Below, piece after piece: positions 1 to 7,591 of a DNA stretch of 8,203 nucleotides. The notes beneath the pieces were generated by a model that saw only the letters and a program-made list of their open reading frames with translations, was not told the DNA's origin and did no database searches. This DNA comes from Verrucomicrobiota bacterium (GTDB lineage Bacteria > Verrucomicrobiota > Verrucomicrobiia > Limisphaerales > CAZBKV01): contig JAGHDA010000327.1 in the NCBI GenBank assembly GCA_021160185.1, positions 1 to 8,203 of the forward strand, read 5' to 3'. How positions within the stretch are numbered: position 1 is the stretch's first letter; every line of letters begins with the position of its first letter. Both the position numbers and the translations under genes were made by a program.

Positions 1-62
1 CCCGCGCGGGATGGGCTTGGCGGTTTGGGATGGTTTCGCGGCCATCGGTCCGGGTTCTTTCT

Positions 63-1544
63 TCAAGGCAACGCCGTGGCGCCCATCAGGTAGCGGTCGC
101 ACTCCCGCGCCGCGGCGCGGCCTTCGCGGATAGCCCATACTACAAGGCTTTGTCCCCGGCGGCAATCTCCTGCGGCGAAGACGCCCGGGACGCCGGTGGC
201 GCAGGATTCGGGATCGGCCTTGATGTTCGAACGAGGGTCGCGCTCCACGGCCAGTTGCTCCGGCAGGTCCTCTTCGGGGCCGAGAAACCCCATCGCCAAC
301 AACGCCAATTGAGCGGGGCGCGATTCCTCCGTGCCGGGAATTTCCCGGAACACGAAGCGGCCCGAGGCGTCCTTTTCCCACCGGACTTTGACGGTGAGGG
401 CTTGTGCAAGGCGGCCTTCGGCGTCGCCGACAAAGCGTTTGACGGTGGTGAGGTAGATCCGCGGATCCCGGCCGAAGAGAGCGGCGGCTTCTTCCTGGCC
501 GTAATCCATGCGATTGACCCGAGGCCATTCGGGCCAGGGGTTGTCCGGCGCCCGCTGCGGGGGCGGTTCGGGGAGGATTTCCAGTTGGACCACGCTGCGG
601 CAGCCTTGGCGGATCGCAGTGGCCACACAATCCGTGCCGGTGTCGCCTCCGCCGATGACCACCACGTCTTTGTCTTTCGCGTCGGCGGTTTCGGGCGGCT
701 CCGCGCCGTCCAGAAGGCGGCGGGTGGCGGCGGTCAGGTAGTCCACCGCGAAGTGGACGCCTTTAAGGCCTCGGCCCTCAACCTGGAGATCCCGCGGCCG
801 GCTCGCGCCGGTGCAGAGGACGATCGCGTCGAACTCTTCGCGAAGCTTCTGAACCGGATAGTTCCGGCCGACCTCGACGCCGGTTCGGAACTCGATTCCT
901 TCCCGGGCCAGGAGATCGAGGCGGCGCTGGACGATCTGTTTGTCGAGTTTCATGTTGGGGATGCCGTACATGAGGAGCCCGCCGGGGCGGTCGTTTCGCT
1001 CGAAGACGACGACTGAATGGCCGGCCTGGTTAAGCTGGGCGGCGGCGGCGAGGCCGGCCGGGCCGGACCCCACCACGGCGACTTTCTTGTCGGTGCGGGC
1101 GGCGGGCGGCCGGGGAGCGATCCAGCCTTCGGCCCAGCCGCGTTCGGCCACGCTGTTTTCGATGTTCTTGATTGTGACCGCCGGGGCGTTGGCGCCCAGC
1201 ACGCAGGAGCCTTCGCAGGGGGCCGGGCATACGCGGCCGGTGAACTCGGGGAAGTTGTTGGTCAGCTCGAGCCGCTCGAGGGCTTCCCGCCATAGGCCGC
1301 GGTACACCAGGTCGTTCCATTCCGGGATGAGGTTGTTGATCGGGCAGCCCACCGCTCCTCCCCGCAGGAGGCCGCCGGTGTGGCAGAAAGGAATCCCGCA
1401 GTCCATGCATCGGGCGGCTTGGGTCCGAAGCGACCCTTCGGACATGGCCAGGTGGAACTCGTTCCAGTCCCGGACGCGCTGCCGCGGCGGCCGGTCCGGA
1501 GGCGTTTCCCGTTCGTACTCAAGGAATCCGGTTGGCTTTCCCAT
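63..1544 (-). CDS. gltD: Glutamate synthase small (beta) subunit, NADPH-type
   Basis: Supplies electrons from NAD(P)H through FAD and iron-sulfur centres to the large subunit GltB, which makes glutamate from 2-oxoglutarate and glutamine in the cytoplasm. The 493-aa protein is close to the usual family length. Its N-terminal domain has the Fe-S cysteines C46-x2-C49-x4-C54 with C67, and a second group C106-x3-C110-x3-C114 (CPAPCEGSC). The FAD dinucleotide fold is seen as GSGPAG at 159-164, the NADPH fold as GGGDTG at 298-303, and the C-terminal FAD-contacting segment as GVFAAGD at 454-460. The ATG at 1544 lies 47 nt after the gltB stop, so the two are almost surely cotranscribed. Upstream of it there is only a weak purine stretch (AGCAAGAA), not a clear Shine-Dalgarno. 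Related flavoprotein subunits (for example the NfnB and PreT families) share this fold, but the length and the adjacent gltB settle the call. Confidence 0.97.
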   Translation of the reverse strand: MGKPTGFLEYERETPPDRPPRQRVRDWNEFHLAMSEGSLRTQAARCMDCGIPFCHTGGLLRGGAVGCPINNLIPEWNDLVYRGLWREALERLELTNNFPEFTGRVCPAPCEGSCVLGANAPAVTIKNIENSVAERGWAEGWIAPRPPAARTDKKVAVVGSGPAGLAAAAQLNQAGHSVVVFERNDRPGGLLMYGIPNMKLDKQIVQRRLDLLAREGIEFRTGVEVGRNYPVQKLREEFDAIVLCTGASRPRDLQVEGRGLKGVHFAVDYLTAATRRLLDGAEPPETADAKDKDVVVIGGGDTGTDCVATAIRQGCRSVVQLEILPEPPPQRAPDNPWPEWPRVNRMDYGQEEAAALFGRDPRIYLTTVKRFVGDAEGRLAQALTVKVRWEKDASGRFVFREIPGTEESRPAQLALLAMGFLGPEEDLPEQLAVERDPRSNIKADPESCATGVPGVFAAGDCRRGQSLVVWAIREGRAAARECDRYLMGATALP

Positions 1545-1592
1545 TTCTTGCTGCGAGGTTTCTCTCGAACTTTCGGAAGACCGGGCGCGGGA

Positions 1593-4500
1593 TCAGGTCC
1601 CCGCCACGCGGGCCAGGTCGCGCGCGTTTTCCTCGAAGGCGGCCATGATGGCCTCCTCGCCGGTGAGGCCCGATTCTTTGACCTTTTTAAGGGCCGTGAG
1701 CACGCGCTTATAGTCTTTGGGCATGACCTTGACGAATCGGGGGATGTAGTTTTCCCAATGCGTCAGGATGCGCAAGGCGCGTTCGCTGCGAGTGAAGTCG
1801 GCGTGTTTCTGGATCATGGCGCGCACTTCTTCGATCTCTTCCTCTTCCTTCAGGCGCTCCAGGCCTGCCATCTGCATGTTGCACCGTCGGGGGAAGTCGC
1901 CCGCCTCGTCCAACACATAGGCGATGCCGCCGGACATGCCCGCGGCGAAGTTGCGTCCGGTGGGGCCGAGGATCACCACGCGGCCGCCGGTCATGTATTC
2001 GCAGCCGTGATCGCCGACTCCTTCCACCACGGCGCGGACGCCGCTGTTGCGGACGCAGAAGCGCTCGCCGGCCAGGCCGCGGATGTAAGCCTCGCCCGAG
2101 GTGGCGCCGTAAAAGGCCACGTTGCCGATGATGATGTTTTCCTCCGGCTTAAAGTCTGACCCGGCGGGCGGGTAGACAATGATTTTGCCCCCGGAAAGGC
2201 CCTTGCCGATGTAGTCGTTCGAGTCGCCCTCCAGGATGAACGTCATGCCTTTGGGGATGAAGGCTCCAAAGCTTTGGCCCGCGGAGCCTTTAAAGCGGAT
2301 GCGGATAGTGTCTTCGGGAAGCCCCTCGCCCCCATGGCGGCGGGTGACCTCCGCTCCTGTGATCGTGCCCACCACGCGATGAACGTTGCGGATGGGCAGC
2401 TCGGCCCGGACCTGTTCGCCCCGTTCGATGGCGGGGCGGCACACATCCAGCAAGACTTCCTTGTCGAAGGTCTTTTCGATCCCGTGGTCCTGCTTGATCT
2501 GGCAGTAGCGGCCCACTTCCGGCGGGACGTTCGGTTGGTAAAGGATGTTGCTGAAGTCCAGGTGGCGCGCCTTCCAGTGGTCGATCGCCTTGTCCATCTC
2601 CACCAGGTCGGTTCGCCCGATCAGCTCCTCGATAGTGCGGCAGCTGAGCTGGGCCATGAGCTCGCGGGCTTCCTGGGCCACGAAGCGGAAATAGTTTTCC
2701 ACATGCTCCGGCTTGCCCTGGAAGCGCGCGCGAAGCTCCGGGTTCTGGGTGGCGATGCCTACCGGGCAGGTGTTCTTGTGGCAAACGCGCATGATGGTGC
2801 AGCCCAGGCAGACCAGCGGCGCGGTGGAGAAGCCGTACTCCTCGGCCCCGAGCAAGGCGGCAATCACCACGTCGCGGCCGGTTTTCATCTGGCCGTCGGT
2901 CTCCACGGCGATGCGGCTGCGCAGGTTGTTGAGCACGAGGGTCTGATGGGTTTCGGAGAGGCCGAGCTCCCACGGCAGGCCGGCGTGTTTGATGCTGGTC
3001 TGGGGCGAAGCGCCGGTGCCGCCGTCGTAGCCGCTGATCAGCACCACGTCGGCGTGGCCTTTGGCCACCCCGGCCGCGATAGTGCCCACGCCCACGGCCG
3101 CGACTAGCTTGACCGAGATGCGGGCGTTTTCGTTGGCGTTCTTCAGGTCGTGGATGAGCTGGGCCAGGTCTTCGATGGAATAGATGTCGTGGTGCGGCGG
3201 CGGGGAGATCAAGCCCACACCGGGGGTGGAATGCCGCACCTTGGCGATCCAGGGATAGACCTTGCCTCCGGGAAGCTGGCCGCCTTCGCCCGGCTTGGCG
3301 CCTTGGGCGATTTTGATCTGAATTTCCTTGCTATTGACCAAGTAGAGGATGGTCACTCCGAAACGGCCGCTGGCGACCTGCTTGATGGCCGAGCACTTCG
3401 AGTCGCCCCGTTCATTGGTCCAGGTGTAGCGCTCGGGATCCTCGCCGCCTTCGCCGGTGTTGCTCTTGGCGCCCAGCCGGTTCATGGCGATGGCCAAGGT
3501 TTCGTGCGCCTCCTTGCTGATCGAACCGTAGCTCATCGCGCCGGTCTTGAAGCGGCGCACGATGCTTTCCACCGGCTCGACTTCATCGATCGGGACAGGC
3601 TTGCGCGGCTTGAATTTGAGCAGGCCCCGCAGCGTGGCCAGGTTCCGCGACTGGTCGTTGATGAGCTGGGCGTACTGCTTGTAGACGTCGTAGTCGCCGG
3701 TCCGGACCGCCTTCTGGAGAAGGTGCACTGAAAGGGGGTTGAACAGGTGGAACTCGCCGTCACGCCGCCACTGGAAGAAGCCGCCTGACTCAAGCGCGCG
3801 GGGGCGAATCGGGCGCGTGGGATAGGCGCACCGGTGGCGCAGCCGCGTTTCTTCGGCCAGGACGTCCAACCCCACGCCGCCCACCCGCGAGGGGGTCCAG
3901 GTGAAGTATTTCTCGATCACCTCGGGAGCCAGGCCGACCGCCTCGAAGATCTGGGCCCCGCAGTAGCTCTGGATGGTGGAGATCCCCATCTTCGAGATCA
4001 CCTTCACCACGCCCTTGACGGCCGCTTTGATGTAGTTCTTGTGGGCGGTCGGGATGTCCAGCTCCGGAAGCAGGCCCGTTCGGACCATGTCGTCCAGCGT
4101 CTCGAAAGCTAGGTAGGGATTGATCGCGCTGCAGCCGTAGCTGATAAGGACGGCAAAATGATGCACCAACCGCGGCTCGCCCGACTCCAAGACGATCCCG
4201 GTCCGGGTGCGCGTGCCGCGTCGGATCAGATGATGGTGCAGGCCTGAAACGGCCAACAGCGCCGGGATTGCCGCTTTTTCGGCGCAGAGGCCCCGGTCGG
4301 AGAGGATCAGGATGTTGACCCCTTGCTCGATCGCTTCATCCGCTTGGGTGAAAATCTCCTCGAGGGCCTTTTCCAGCCCGGAGCCGTCTTCTTCCGGGTT
4401 GAAGAGGATGGGGATGACGGCCGACTTGAACTGTCCCACAGCCGCGTGGCGCAGCTTGGCCAGCTCTTCGTTGCTCAAAATCGGCGCGGCCAACTTGATC

Positions 4501-6248
4501 ATACGGCAACTCTCCGGCTCCGGTTCGAGCAGGTTGCGCTCCGCGCCCACTTGGGTCTGGGTGGCCATGATGATCTCCTCGCGGATGCAGTCGATGGCCG
4601 GGTTGGTGACCTGGGCGAAGAGTTGGTGGAAGTAGTTGTAGAGCAACTGCGGCCGATTGGAGAGCACGGCCAGCGGGTTGTCCGCGCCCATCGAGCCCAC
4701 AGGGTCCACGCCGTTTTGGGCCATCGGCGCGAGCATGATCCGTTGCTCTTCGAAGGTGTAGCCGAAAGCGCGCTGGCGTTCGAGAACGCTTTGGTGGTCG
4801 GGCGGCTCCGCCGAGGGCGGATCGGGGAGCTCGTTCAGGCGCACCAGGTAGCGATCCAGCCATTCCTTGTAAGGCCGCGCCTTGGCTATGGACGCCTTGA
4901 TCTCCTCGTCGGCGACGATGCGCCCCTCCTCGGTGTCCACAAAGAACATCCTGCCCGGCTGCAGCCGGCCTTTGAGAAGGACGTTTTCCGGAGGCGTCGG
5001 CAGGACGCCTGCTTCGGAGGCCATGATGACCCGATCGTCCTTGGTCACGTAGTAACGCGAAGGCCGCAGGCCGTTGCGGTCGAGCACCGCGCCAATCCGG
5101 CGCCCGTCCGTGAACGCGATGGACGCCGGACCGTCCCAAGGCTCCATCAGGCAACTGTGGTATTCGTAGAAAGCCCGCCGCTCCGGATCCATCGACTCGT
5201 GGTTCTCCCACGGCTCTGGGATCATCATCATCACCGCATGGGGGAGCGAGCGTCCGCTCAACGCAAGCAGTTCCAGGCAATTGTCGAACATTGCCGAGTC
5301 GCTCCCGTGCGGGTCGATGACCGGCTTGATCTTCTCAATGTCCTCGCCGAAGAGAGAGGAGCGGAACATCGACTGACGGGCGTGCATCCAGTTGACGTTG
5401 CCGCGAAGGGTGTTGATTTCGCCGTTATGGGCCAGGTAGCGGTAAGGGTGGGCGCGGCTCCAGCTGGGGAACGTGTTGGTGCTGAACCGGGAATGAACCA
5501 GGGCCAGGGCGCTCCGGAACGAGTCCTCCCGCAGGTCCGCATAATAGGCGGCAAGCTGCTGGGACATGAGCATTCCTTTGTACACAAGCGTCTTGTAGGA
5601 AAGGCTCGCCGCATACCAATACTCGGCCCCCGGCAGGCCGCCGTCCCGGATCTCGTTCATGGCCCGCTGCCGGATCACGTAGAGCTTCCGCTCGAACGCC
5701 ATCGGGTCCTCCAGCTCCGGGTTGCGCCGGAGAAAGACCTGCCGAATGCACGGCTCGCATTCGAGGGCGGTTTTGCCGATCATCGAATTGTCGGTGGGCG
5801 TCGTGCGCCACCCGATGACTTCCTGGCCTTCCTCAGCCGCAATCTTCTCGAAAAGCCGCTCCATCGCTCCGCGATGGTCCGGATCCTTCGGCAGGAAGAT
5901 CATCCCCACCCCGTAAGCCTCCGGCTCAGGCAGACGAAACCCAGCCTTGTCCGCCGCTTCCACAAGGAACTCATGGGGTTTCTGCACAAGCATCCCTGCC
6001 CCGTCTCCGGTGTTTGGTTCGGCTCCCACCGCGCCTCGATGGGCCAGGTTGAGCAGGATCTCCAGGCCGTCCTCGACAATCTTCCGGGATTTGCGGCCCT
6101 TGATGTCCACGACGAAGCCGACGCCGCAGGCGTCTTTTTCGAACCAGGGATCATAGAGGCCCTGCTTCGGCGGGAGTCCTGCCCCTCTAGACGCCGCCGT
6201 CCGGCCCGCGCCTTGCCCGTTGGTTTCTCGGTTGTTTCTTCCCATCAT
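1593..6248 (-). CDS. gltB: Glutamate synthase large (alpha) subunit
   Basis: Catalytic subunit of glutamate synthase: it hydrolyses glutamine and channels the ammonia to 2-oxoglutarate at an FMN site, yielding glutamate. It is 1551 aa, within the usual range. Residues 1-40 look like the removable propeptide; Cys41 in DACGVGF is the expected N-terminal nucleophile of the class-II glutaminase domain (about 41-440). That domain also shows HSRFSTNT from H252 and NGEIN from N275. The central domain follows, then the FMN-binding synthase domain with KPGEGG at 985-990. The 3Fe-4S ligands are C1150-x5-C1156-x4-C1161 (CTIMRVCHKNTC). The C-terminal GXGXG beta-helix domain lies at about 1345-1450 (GATSGEAYIRG, GCEYMTGG, GMSGG). 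I see no frameshift or lost key residue. Two adjacent ATGs (6248 and 6245) are possible starts, and neither has a strong ribosome site. First gene of the operon with gltD. Confidence 0.98.
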   Translation of the reverse strand: MMGRNNRETNGQGAGRTAASRGAGLPPKQGLYDPWFEKDACGVGFVVDIKGRKSRKIVEDGLEILLNLAHRGAVGAEPNTGDGAGMLVQKPHEFLVEAADKAGFRLPEPEAYGVGMIFLPKDPDHRGAMERLFEKIAAEEGQEVIGWRTTPTDNSMIGKTALECEPCIRQVFLRRNPELEDPMAFERKLYVIRQRAMNEIRDGGLPGAEYWYAASLSYKTLVYKGMLMSQQLAAYYADLREDSFRSALALVHSRFSTNTFPSWSRAHPYRYLAHNGEINTLRGNVNWMHARQSMFRSSLFGEDIEKIKPVIDPHGSDSAMFDNCLELLALSGRSLPHAVMMMIPEPWENHESMDPERRAFYEYHSCLMEPWDGPASIAFTDGRRIGAVLDRNGLRPSRYYVTKDDRVIMASEAGVLPTPPENVLLKGRLQPGRMFFVDTEEGRIVADEEIKASIAKARPYKEWLDRYLVRLNELPDPPSAEPPDHQSVLERQRAFGYTFEEQRIMLAPMAQNGVDPVGSMGADNPLAVLSNRPQLLYNYFHQLFAQVTNPAIDCIREEIIMATQTQVGAERNLLEPEPESCRMIKLAAPILSNEELAKLRHAAVGQFKSAVIPILFNPEEDGSGLEKALEEIFTQADEAIEQGVNILILSDRGLCAEKAAIPALLAVSGLHHHLIRRGTRTRTGIVLESGEPRLVHHFAVLISYGCSAINPYLAFETLDDMVRTGLLPELDIPTAHKNYIKAAVKGVVKVISKMGISTIQSYCGAQIFEAVGLAPEVIEKYFTWTPSRVGGVGLDVLAEETRLRHRCAYPTRPIRPRALESGGFFQWRRDGEFHLFNPLSVHLLQKAVRTGDYDVYKQYAQLINDQSRNLATLRGLLKFKPRKPVPIDEVEPVESIVRRFKTGAMSYGSISKEAHETLAIAMNRLGAKSNTGEGGEDPERYTWTNERGDSKCSAIKQVASGRFGVTILYLVNSKEIQIKIAQGAKPGEGGQLPGGKVYPWIAKVRHSTPGVGLISPPPHHDIYSIEDLAQLIHDLKNANENARISVKLVAAVGVGTIAAGVAKGHADVVLISGYDGGTGASPQTSIKHAGLPWELGLSETHQTLVLNNLRSRIAVETDGQMKTGRDVVIAALLGAEEYGFSTAPLVCLGCTIMRVCHKNTCPVGIATQNPELRARFQGKPEHVENYFRFVAQEARELMAQLSCRTIEELIGRTDLVEMDKAIDHWKARHLDFSNILYQPNVPPEVGRYCQIKQDHGIEKTFDKEVLLDVCRPAIERGEQVRAELPIRNVHRVVGTITGAEVTRRHGGEGLPEDTIRIRFKGSAGQSFGAFIPKGMTFILEGDSNDYIGKGLSGGKIIVYPPAGSDFKPEENIIIGNVAFYGATSGEAYIRGLAGERFCVRNSGVRAVVEGVGDHGCEYMTGGRVVILGPTGRNFAAGMSGGIAYVLDEAGDFPRRCNMQMAGLERLKEEEEIEEVRAMIQKHADFTRSERALRILTHWENYIPRFVKVMPKDYKRVLTALKKVKESGLTGEEAIMAAFEENARDLARVAGT

Positions 6249-6252
6249 TTAA

Positions 6253-6262
6253 CTCGGCCGAG
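6253..6262. repeat. 10-bp perfect palindrome before gltB start
   Basis: CTCGGCCGAG reads the same on both strands and ends 4 nt before the gltB ATG, inside the predicted short leader. It could be a small regulatory site or could hinder ribosome access, but a palindrome this short and GC-rich may occur by chance. Confidence 0.3.
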
Positions 6263-6277
6263 AGCAAAATTGCGCAA

Positions 6278-6305
6278 GTTATACCGCTCCGCCGCCCCCG
6301 GGCAA
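6278..6305 (-). promoter_or_regulatory. Candidate sigma-70 promoter of gltBD
   Basis: On the minus strand, TTGCCC (6305-6300, 4 of 6 matches to TTGACA) is followed after 16 nt by TATAAC (6283-6278, 5 of 6 matches to TATAAT). Transcription would start near 6271, giving a leader of about 23 nt before the gltB ATG. Spacing and position are good; this is a motif prediction only. Confidence 0.45.
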
Positions 6306-6313
6306 CATTTGCC
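6301..6313. promoter_or_regulatory. Dyad GGCAA-N3-TTGCC, possible operator of gltBD
   Basis: A perfect 5-3-5 inverted repeat (GGCAA cat TTGCC) overlaps the proposed -35 element of gltB. A protein bound here would be placed to block or adjust transcription of the glutamate synthase operon. The responsible regulator cannot be named from the sequence; I do not recognise it as a standard nitrogen-regulator consensus. Confidence 0.35.
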
Positions 6314-6520
6314 GCGCCGGACACAACGCGCCCCCGGACTTCCGCCGCGTTTTGGCCCGCCCCCTCGGCCGGGGCGCAATAGAAAAGTCAACCCCGCCTT
6401 GAATGCAAATCTTCTTTTGCCGCCCCTCAACCGCGTTCTTAGTCGAGGTGACGCGCTCCGCCCGAGGGCGCGGGCCGATTTTTGGGTTTCCCGGCCCCCT
6501 TCCGTAGGTCATCATGCGGC

Positions 6521-7267
6521 ATGCGCAAAATAAGAACTTCATTGTCGGTTGTCTCGTTGGCCTTCGTCGGCGCTCTCCTCGCCGGCGAGCCGACTCCGGG
6601 GAAACAAGTGGAACAAGCTCTCACCCTCTCCGACGGCGGGGTCGTCAAGTGCCTGCTCTACCTGCCGCAGGACTACTCGAAAACCGGGAAGCCCGCCCCG
6701 ATGATTCTCTTCCTTCACGGTCGGGGCGAAAGCTACGGCCCCCTGAGCCTCGTCGCTAAGTGGGGGCCGCCCCGCCGCCTGGCGGCCGGCGAGCAGATGA
6801 AATACATCGTCGTGTCGCCTCAATGTCCGGGCGACTCTTTCTGGTCCCGGGACGACCAGCAAAAGCGCCTCGTCGCCCTGCTCGCGCACATCAAGCGCGC
6901 GTTCAACGTGGACGAGGACCGGATCTACCTCACGGGGCTGAGCATGGGCGGGTTCGGAACATGGCGTCTGGCGGCCGATCATCCGGACTGGTTCGCCGCG
7001 GCCGCCCCCGTGTGCGGGCGCGGCAATCCGGCCGACGCGCCCAAACTAGTGCGCCTGCCCATCTGGGTCTGGCACGGGGTCGAGGATCGCACGGTCCCGT
7101 TCCGTTACTCCGAGGAAATGGTTCGAGCCATCCGCGCCGCGGGCGGCAAGAAGGTGCGTTTCACCACCCTGGAGCATATCGGCCATAACGCCTGGCAGGC
7201 GGCTTACCACTCCGACGAGCTTTACCGCTGGTTCGACCGGCAGCGCGCCTCCCAGAACCGGCCGTAG
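6521..7267 (+). CDS. Exported alpha/beta-hydrolase (phospholipase/carboxylesterase-like), substrate unknown
   Basis: A 248-aa predicted serine hydrolase. Residues 1-22 form a signal peptide: basic RKIR, then a hydrophobic run TSLSVVSLAFVGALL, and a likely signal-peptidase-I cut near LLAGE; there is no lipobox cysteine. Secretion to the periplasm or outside is therefore expected. The fold markers are in order: HGRGE at 66-70 (oxyanion-hole region), GLSMGG at 139-144 with nucleophile Ser141, WHGVEDRTVP with probable acid Asp189, and GHNAW with probable base His222. It resembles the dienelactone hydrolase, PHB-depolymerase-like and phospholipase/carboxylesterase group (YLTGLSMGGFGTW), but the substrate cannot be told. 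C44, C102 and C165 could allow a disulfide. The ATG at 6521 is chosen because the signal peptide starts there; an in-frame TTG at 6482 would add 13 residues before it. Only a weak AGG (6506-6508) lies upstream, at long spacing. The gene is divergent from gltB, with no obvious functional link. Confidence 0.85.
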   Translation: MRKIRTSLSVVSLAFVGALLAGEPTPGKQVEQALTLSDGGVVKCLLYLPQDYSKTGKPAPMILFLHGRGESYGPLSLVAKWGPPRRLAAGEQMKYIVVSPQCPGDSFWSRDDQQKRLVALLAHIKRAFNVDEDRIYLTGLSMGGFGTWRLAADHPDWFAAAAPVCGRGNPADAPKLVRLPIWVWHGVEDRTVPFRYSEEMVRAIRAAGGKKVRFTTLEHIGHNAWQAAYHSDELYRWFDRQRASQNRP

Positions 7268-7273
7268 CGGCCC

Positions 7274-7309
7274 GGGCTTGGAGCAAAGGGGCCGAGGCGT
7301 GCTCCGCCC
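7274..7309 (+). terminator. Weak hairpin after the hydrolase gene, possible terminator
   Basis: GGG (7274-7276) and GGAGC (7280-7284) can pair with GCTCC (7301-7305) and CCC (7307-7309) around a 16-nt loop, starting 7 nt after the hydrolase stop. There is no T run after it, so an intrinsic terminator is doubtful. Confidence 0.2.
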
Positions 7310-7332
7310 AGACGCCGAAAGTTTTCCCGGCG

Positions 7333-7353
7333 GAGCCGCGGGAAGCCCGGCTC
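7333..7353. repeat. Small hairpin
   Basis: GAGCC (7333-7337) pairs with GGCTC (7349-7353), and GGG (7340-7342) with CCC (7346-7348), leaving a 2-nt bulge (GC) and a 3-nt loop. It is short and GC-rich, and may be one helix of a larger structure. Confidence 0.3.
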
Positions 7354-7382
7354 AGGGCTGGCGTAGGTCGCCGGAGGGAGCG

Positions 7383-7495
7383 ACGGAGCGCCTCGGCGCG
7401 CGCCCGGGCGGTTTGGCCGGCTTGGGCAAGCTCGACCGCAGCTTGCATGAAGTTGATGAGCGTTGTTCCGTTCCTTCCGGGCGCCGAGGTTCCGT
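7383..7495. repeat. Long interrupted inverted repeat (18 bp in three blocks)
   Basis: Three blocks on the left pair in order with three on the right: ACGGA 7383-7387 with TCCGT 7491-7495; CCTCGGCG 7391-7398 with CGCCGAGG 7482-7489; CCCGG 7403-7407 with CCGGG 7477-7481. The interruptions are a 3x1 internal loop (7388-7390 against 7490) and a 4-nt bulge CGCG (7399-7402). The stem closes around a separate hairpin at 7426-7446. The ordered pairing looks like a closing helix of a structured RNA; orientation and transcription are unknown. Confidence 0.45.
7426..7446. repeat. 7-bp hairpin inside the long stem
   Basis: GCAAGCT (7426-7432) pairs perfectly with AGCTTGC (7440-7446) around the 7-nt loop CGACCGC. 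It lies inside the region enclosed by the 7383-7495 stem. Confidence 0.45.
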
Positions 7496-7543
7496 TTCGC
7501 GGCGCGCGTCCGGTGAAATATCCTTGTTTTCGCGCGCCGCGAA
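7496..7543. repeat. Perfect 13-bp inverted repeat with 22-nt loop
   Basis: TTCGCGGCGCGCG (7496-7508) is exactly complementary to CGCGCGCCGCGAA (7531-7543). The 22-nt loop (7509-7530) is AT-richer than the stem. No T run follows on either strand, so it is not a standard intrinsic terminator. It begins directly after the long stem ending at 7495 and ends 48 nt before the arsR -35. Confidence 0.6.
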
Positions 7544-7591
7544 CCCTCTGGAAGAAGATCTGAGCTGGGAAAAGCAAGGGGTGGACGGAGC

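Larger units (their letters stand above)
7268..7591. other. Gene-free stretch rich in inverted repeats
   Basis: No convincing gene lies in these 324 nt between the hydrolase stop and the arsR promoter. Open frames on both strands (+ 7278-7595; - 7577-7161) show no recognisable domain, no ribosome site and very Arg/Gly/Ala-rich translations typical of GC-rich non-coding DNA. What the stretch does hold is a series of inverted repeats, listed separately: a possible hairpin at 7274-7309, a small one at 7333-7353, a long interrupted stem at 7383-7495 enclosing a hairpin at 7426-7446, and a perfect 13-bp hairpin at 7496-7543. Together they suggest a structured RNA or a repeat-derived element, although high GC raises the chance of fortuitous pairing. 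Confidence 0.5.

Noticed and set aside
1..10. Palindrome CCCGCGCGGG downstream of gltD, considered as operon terminator
   Set aside because: It has no loop and no visible T run, and lies at the window edge, so its context cannot be judged. I see nothing else in the 62 nt after gltD.
30..1016. Plus-strand open frame of 328 codons antisense to gltD
   Set aside because: It mirrors the well-supported gltD gene, and its translation shows no recognisable protein features.
1380..3107. Plus-strand open frames at 1380-2159 and 2274-3107
   Set aside because: Complement shadows of gltD and the gltB synthase and GXGXG domains; no domain or ribosome site.
6482..6520. Upstream TTG start extending the hydrolase by 13 residues
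   Set aside because: It would place a polar PFRRSSCG stretch before the signal peptide, and no ribosome site precedes it.
4323..6533. Plus-strand open frame of 736 codons antisense to gltB and through the intergenic region
   Set aside because: gltB on the opposite strand is conserved motif by motif. The antisense translation has no domain and is rich in Arg, His and Gly as expected for the complement of GC-rich codons. There is no start signal.
6514..6759. ATG at 6514 with a better-spaced AGG than the hydrolase ATG
   Set aside because: It opens a different frame that gives an Arg-rich protein without features; the hydrolase frame holds the conserved triad.
7161..7577. Minus-strand frame of 138 codons overlapping the hydrolase 3' end
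   Set aside because: Overlaps a supported gene by about 107 nt, and the translation is Arg/Ala-rich without any family signature.
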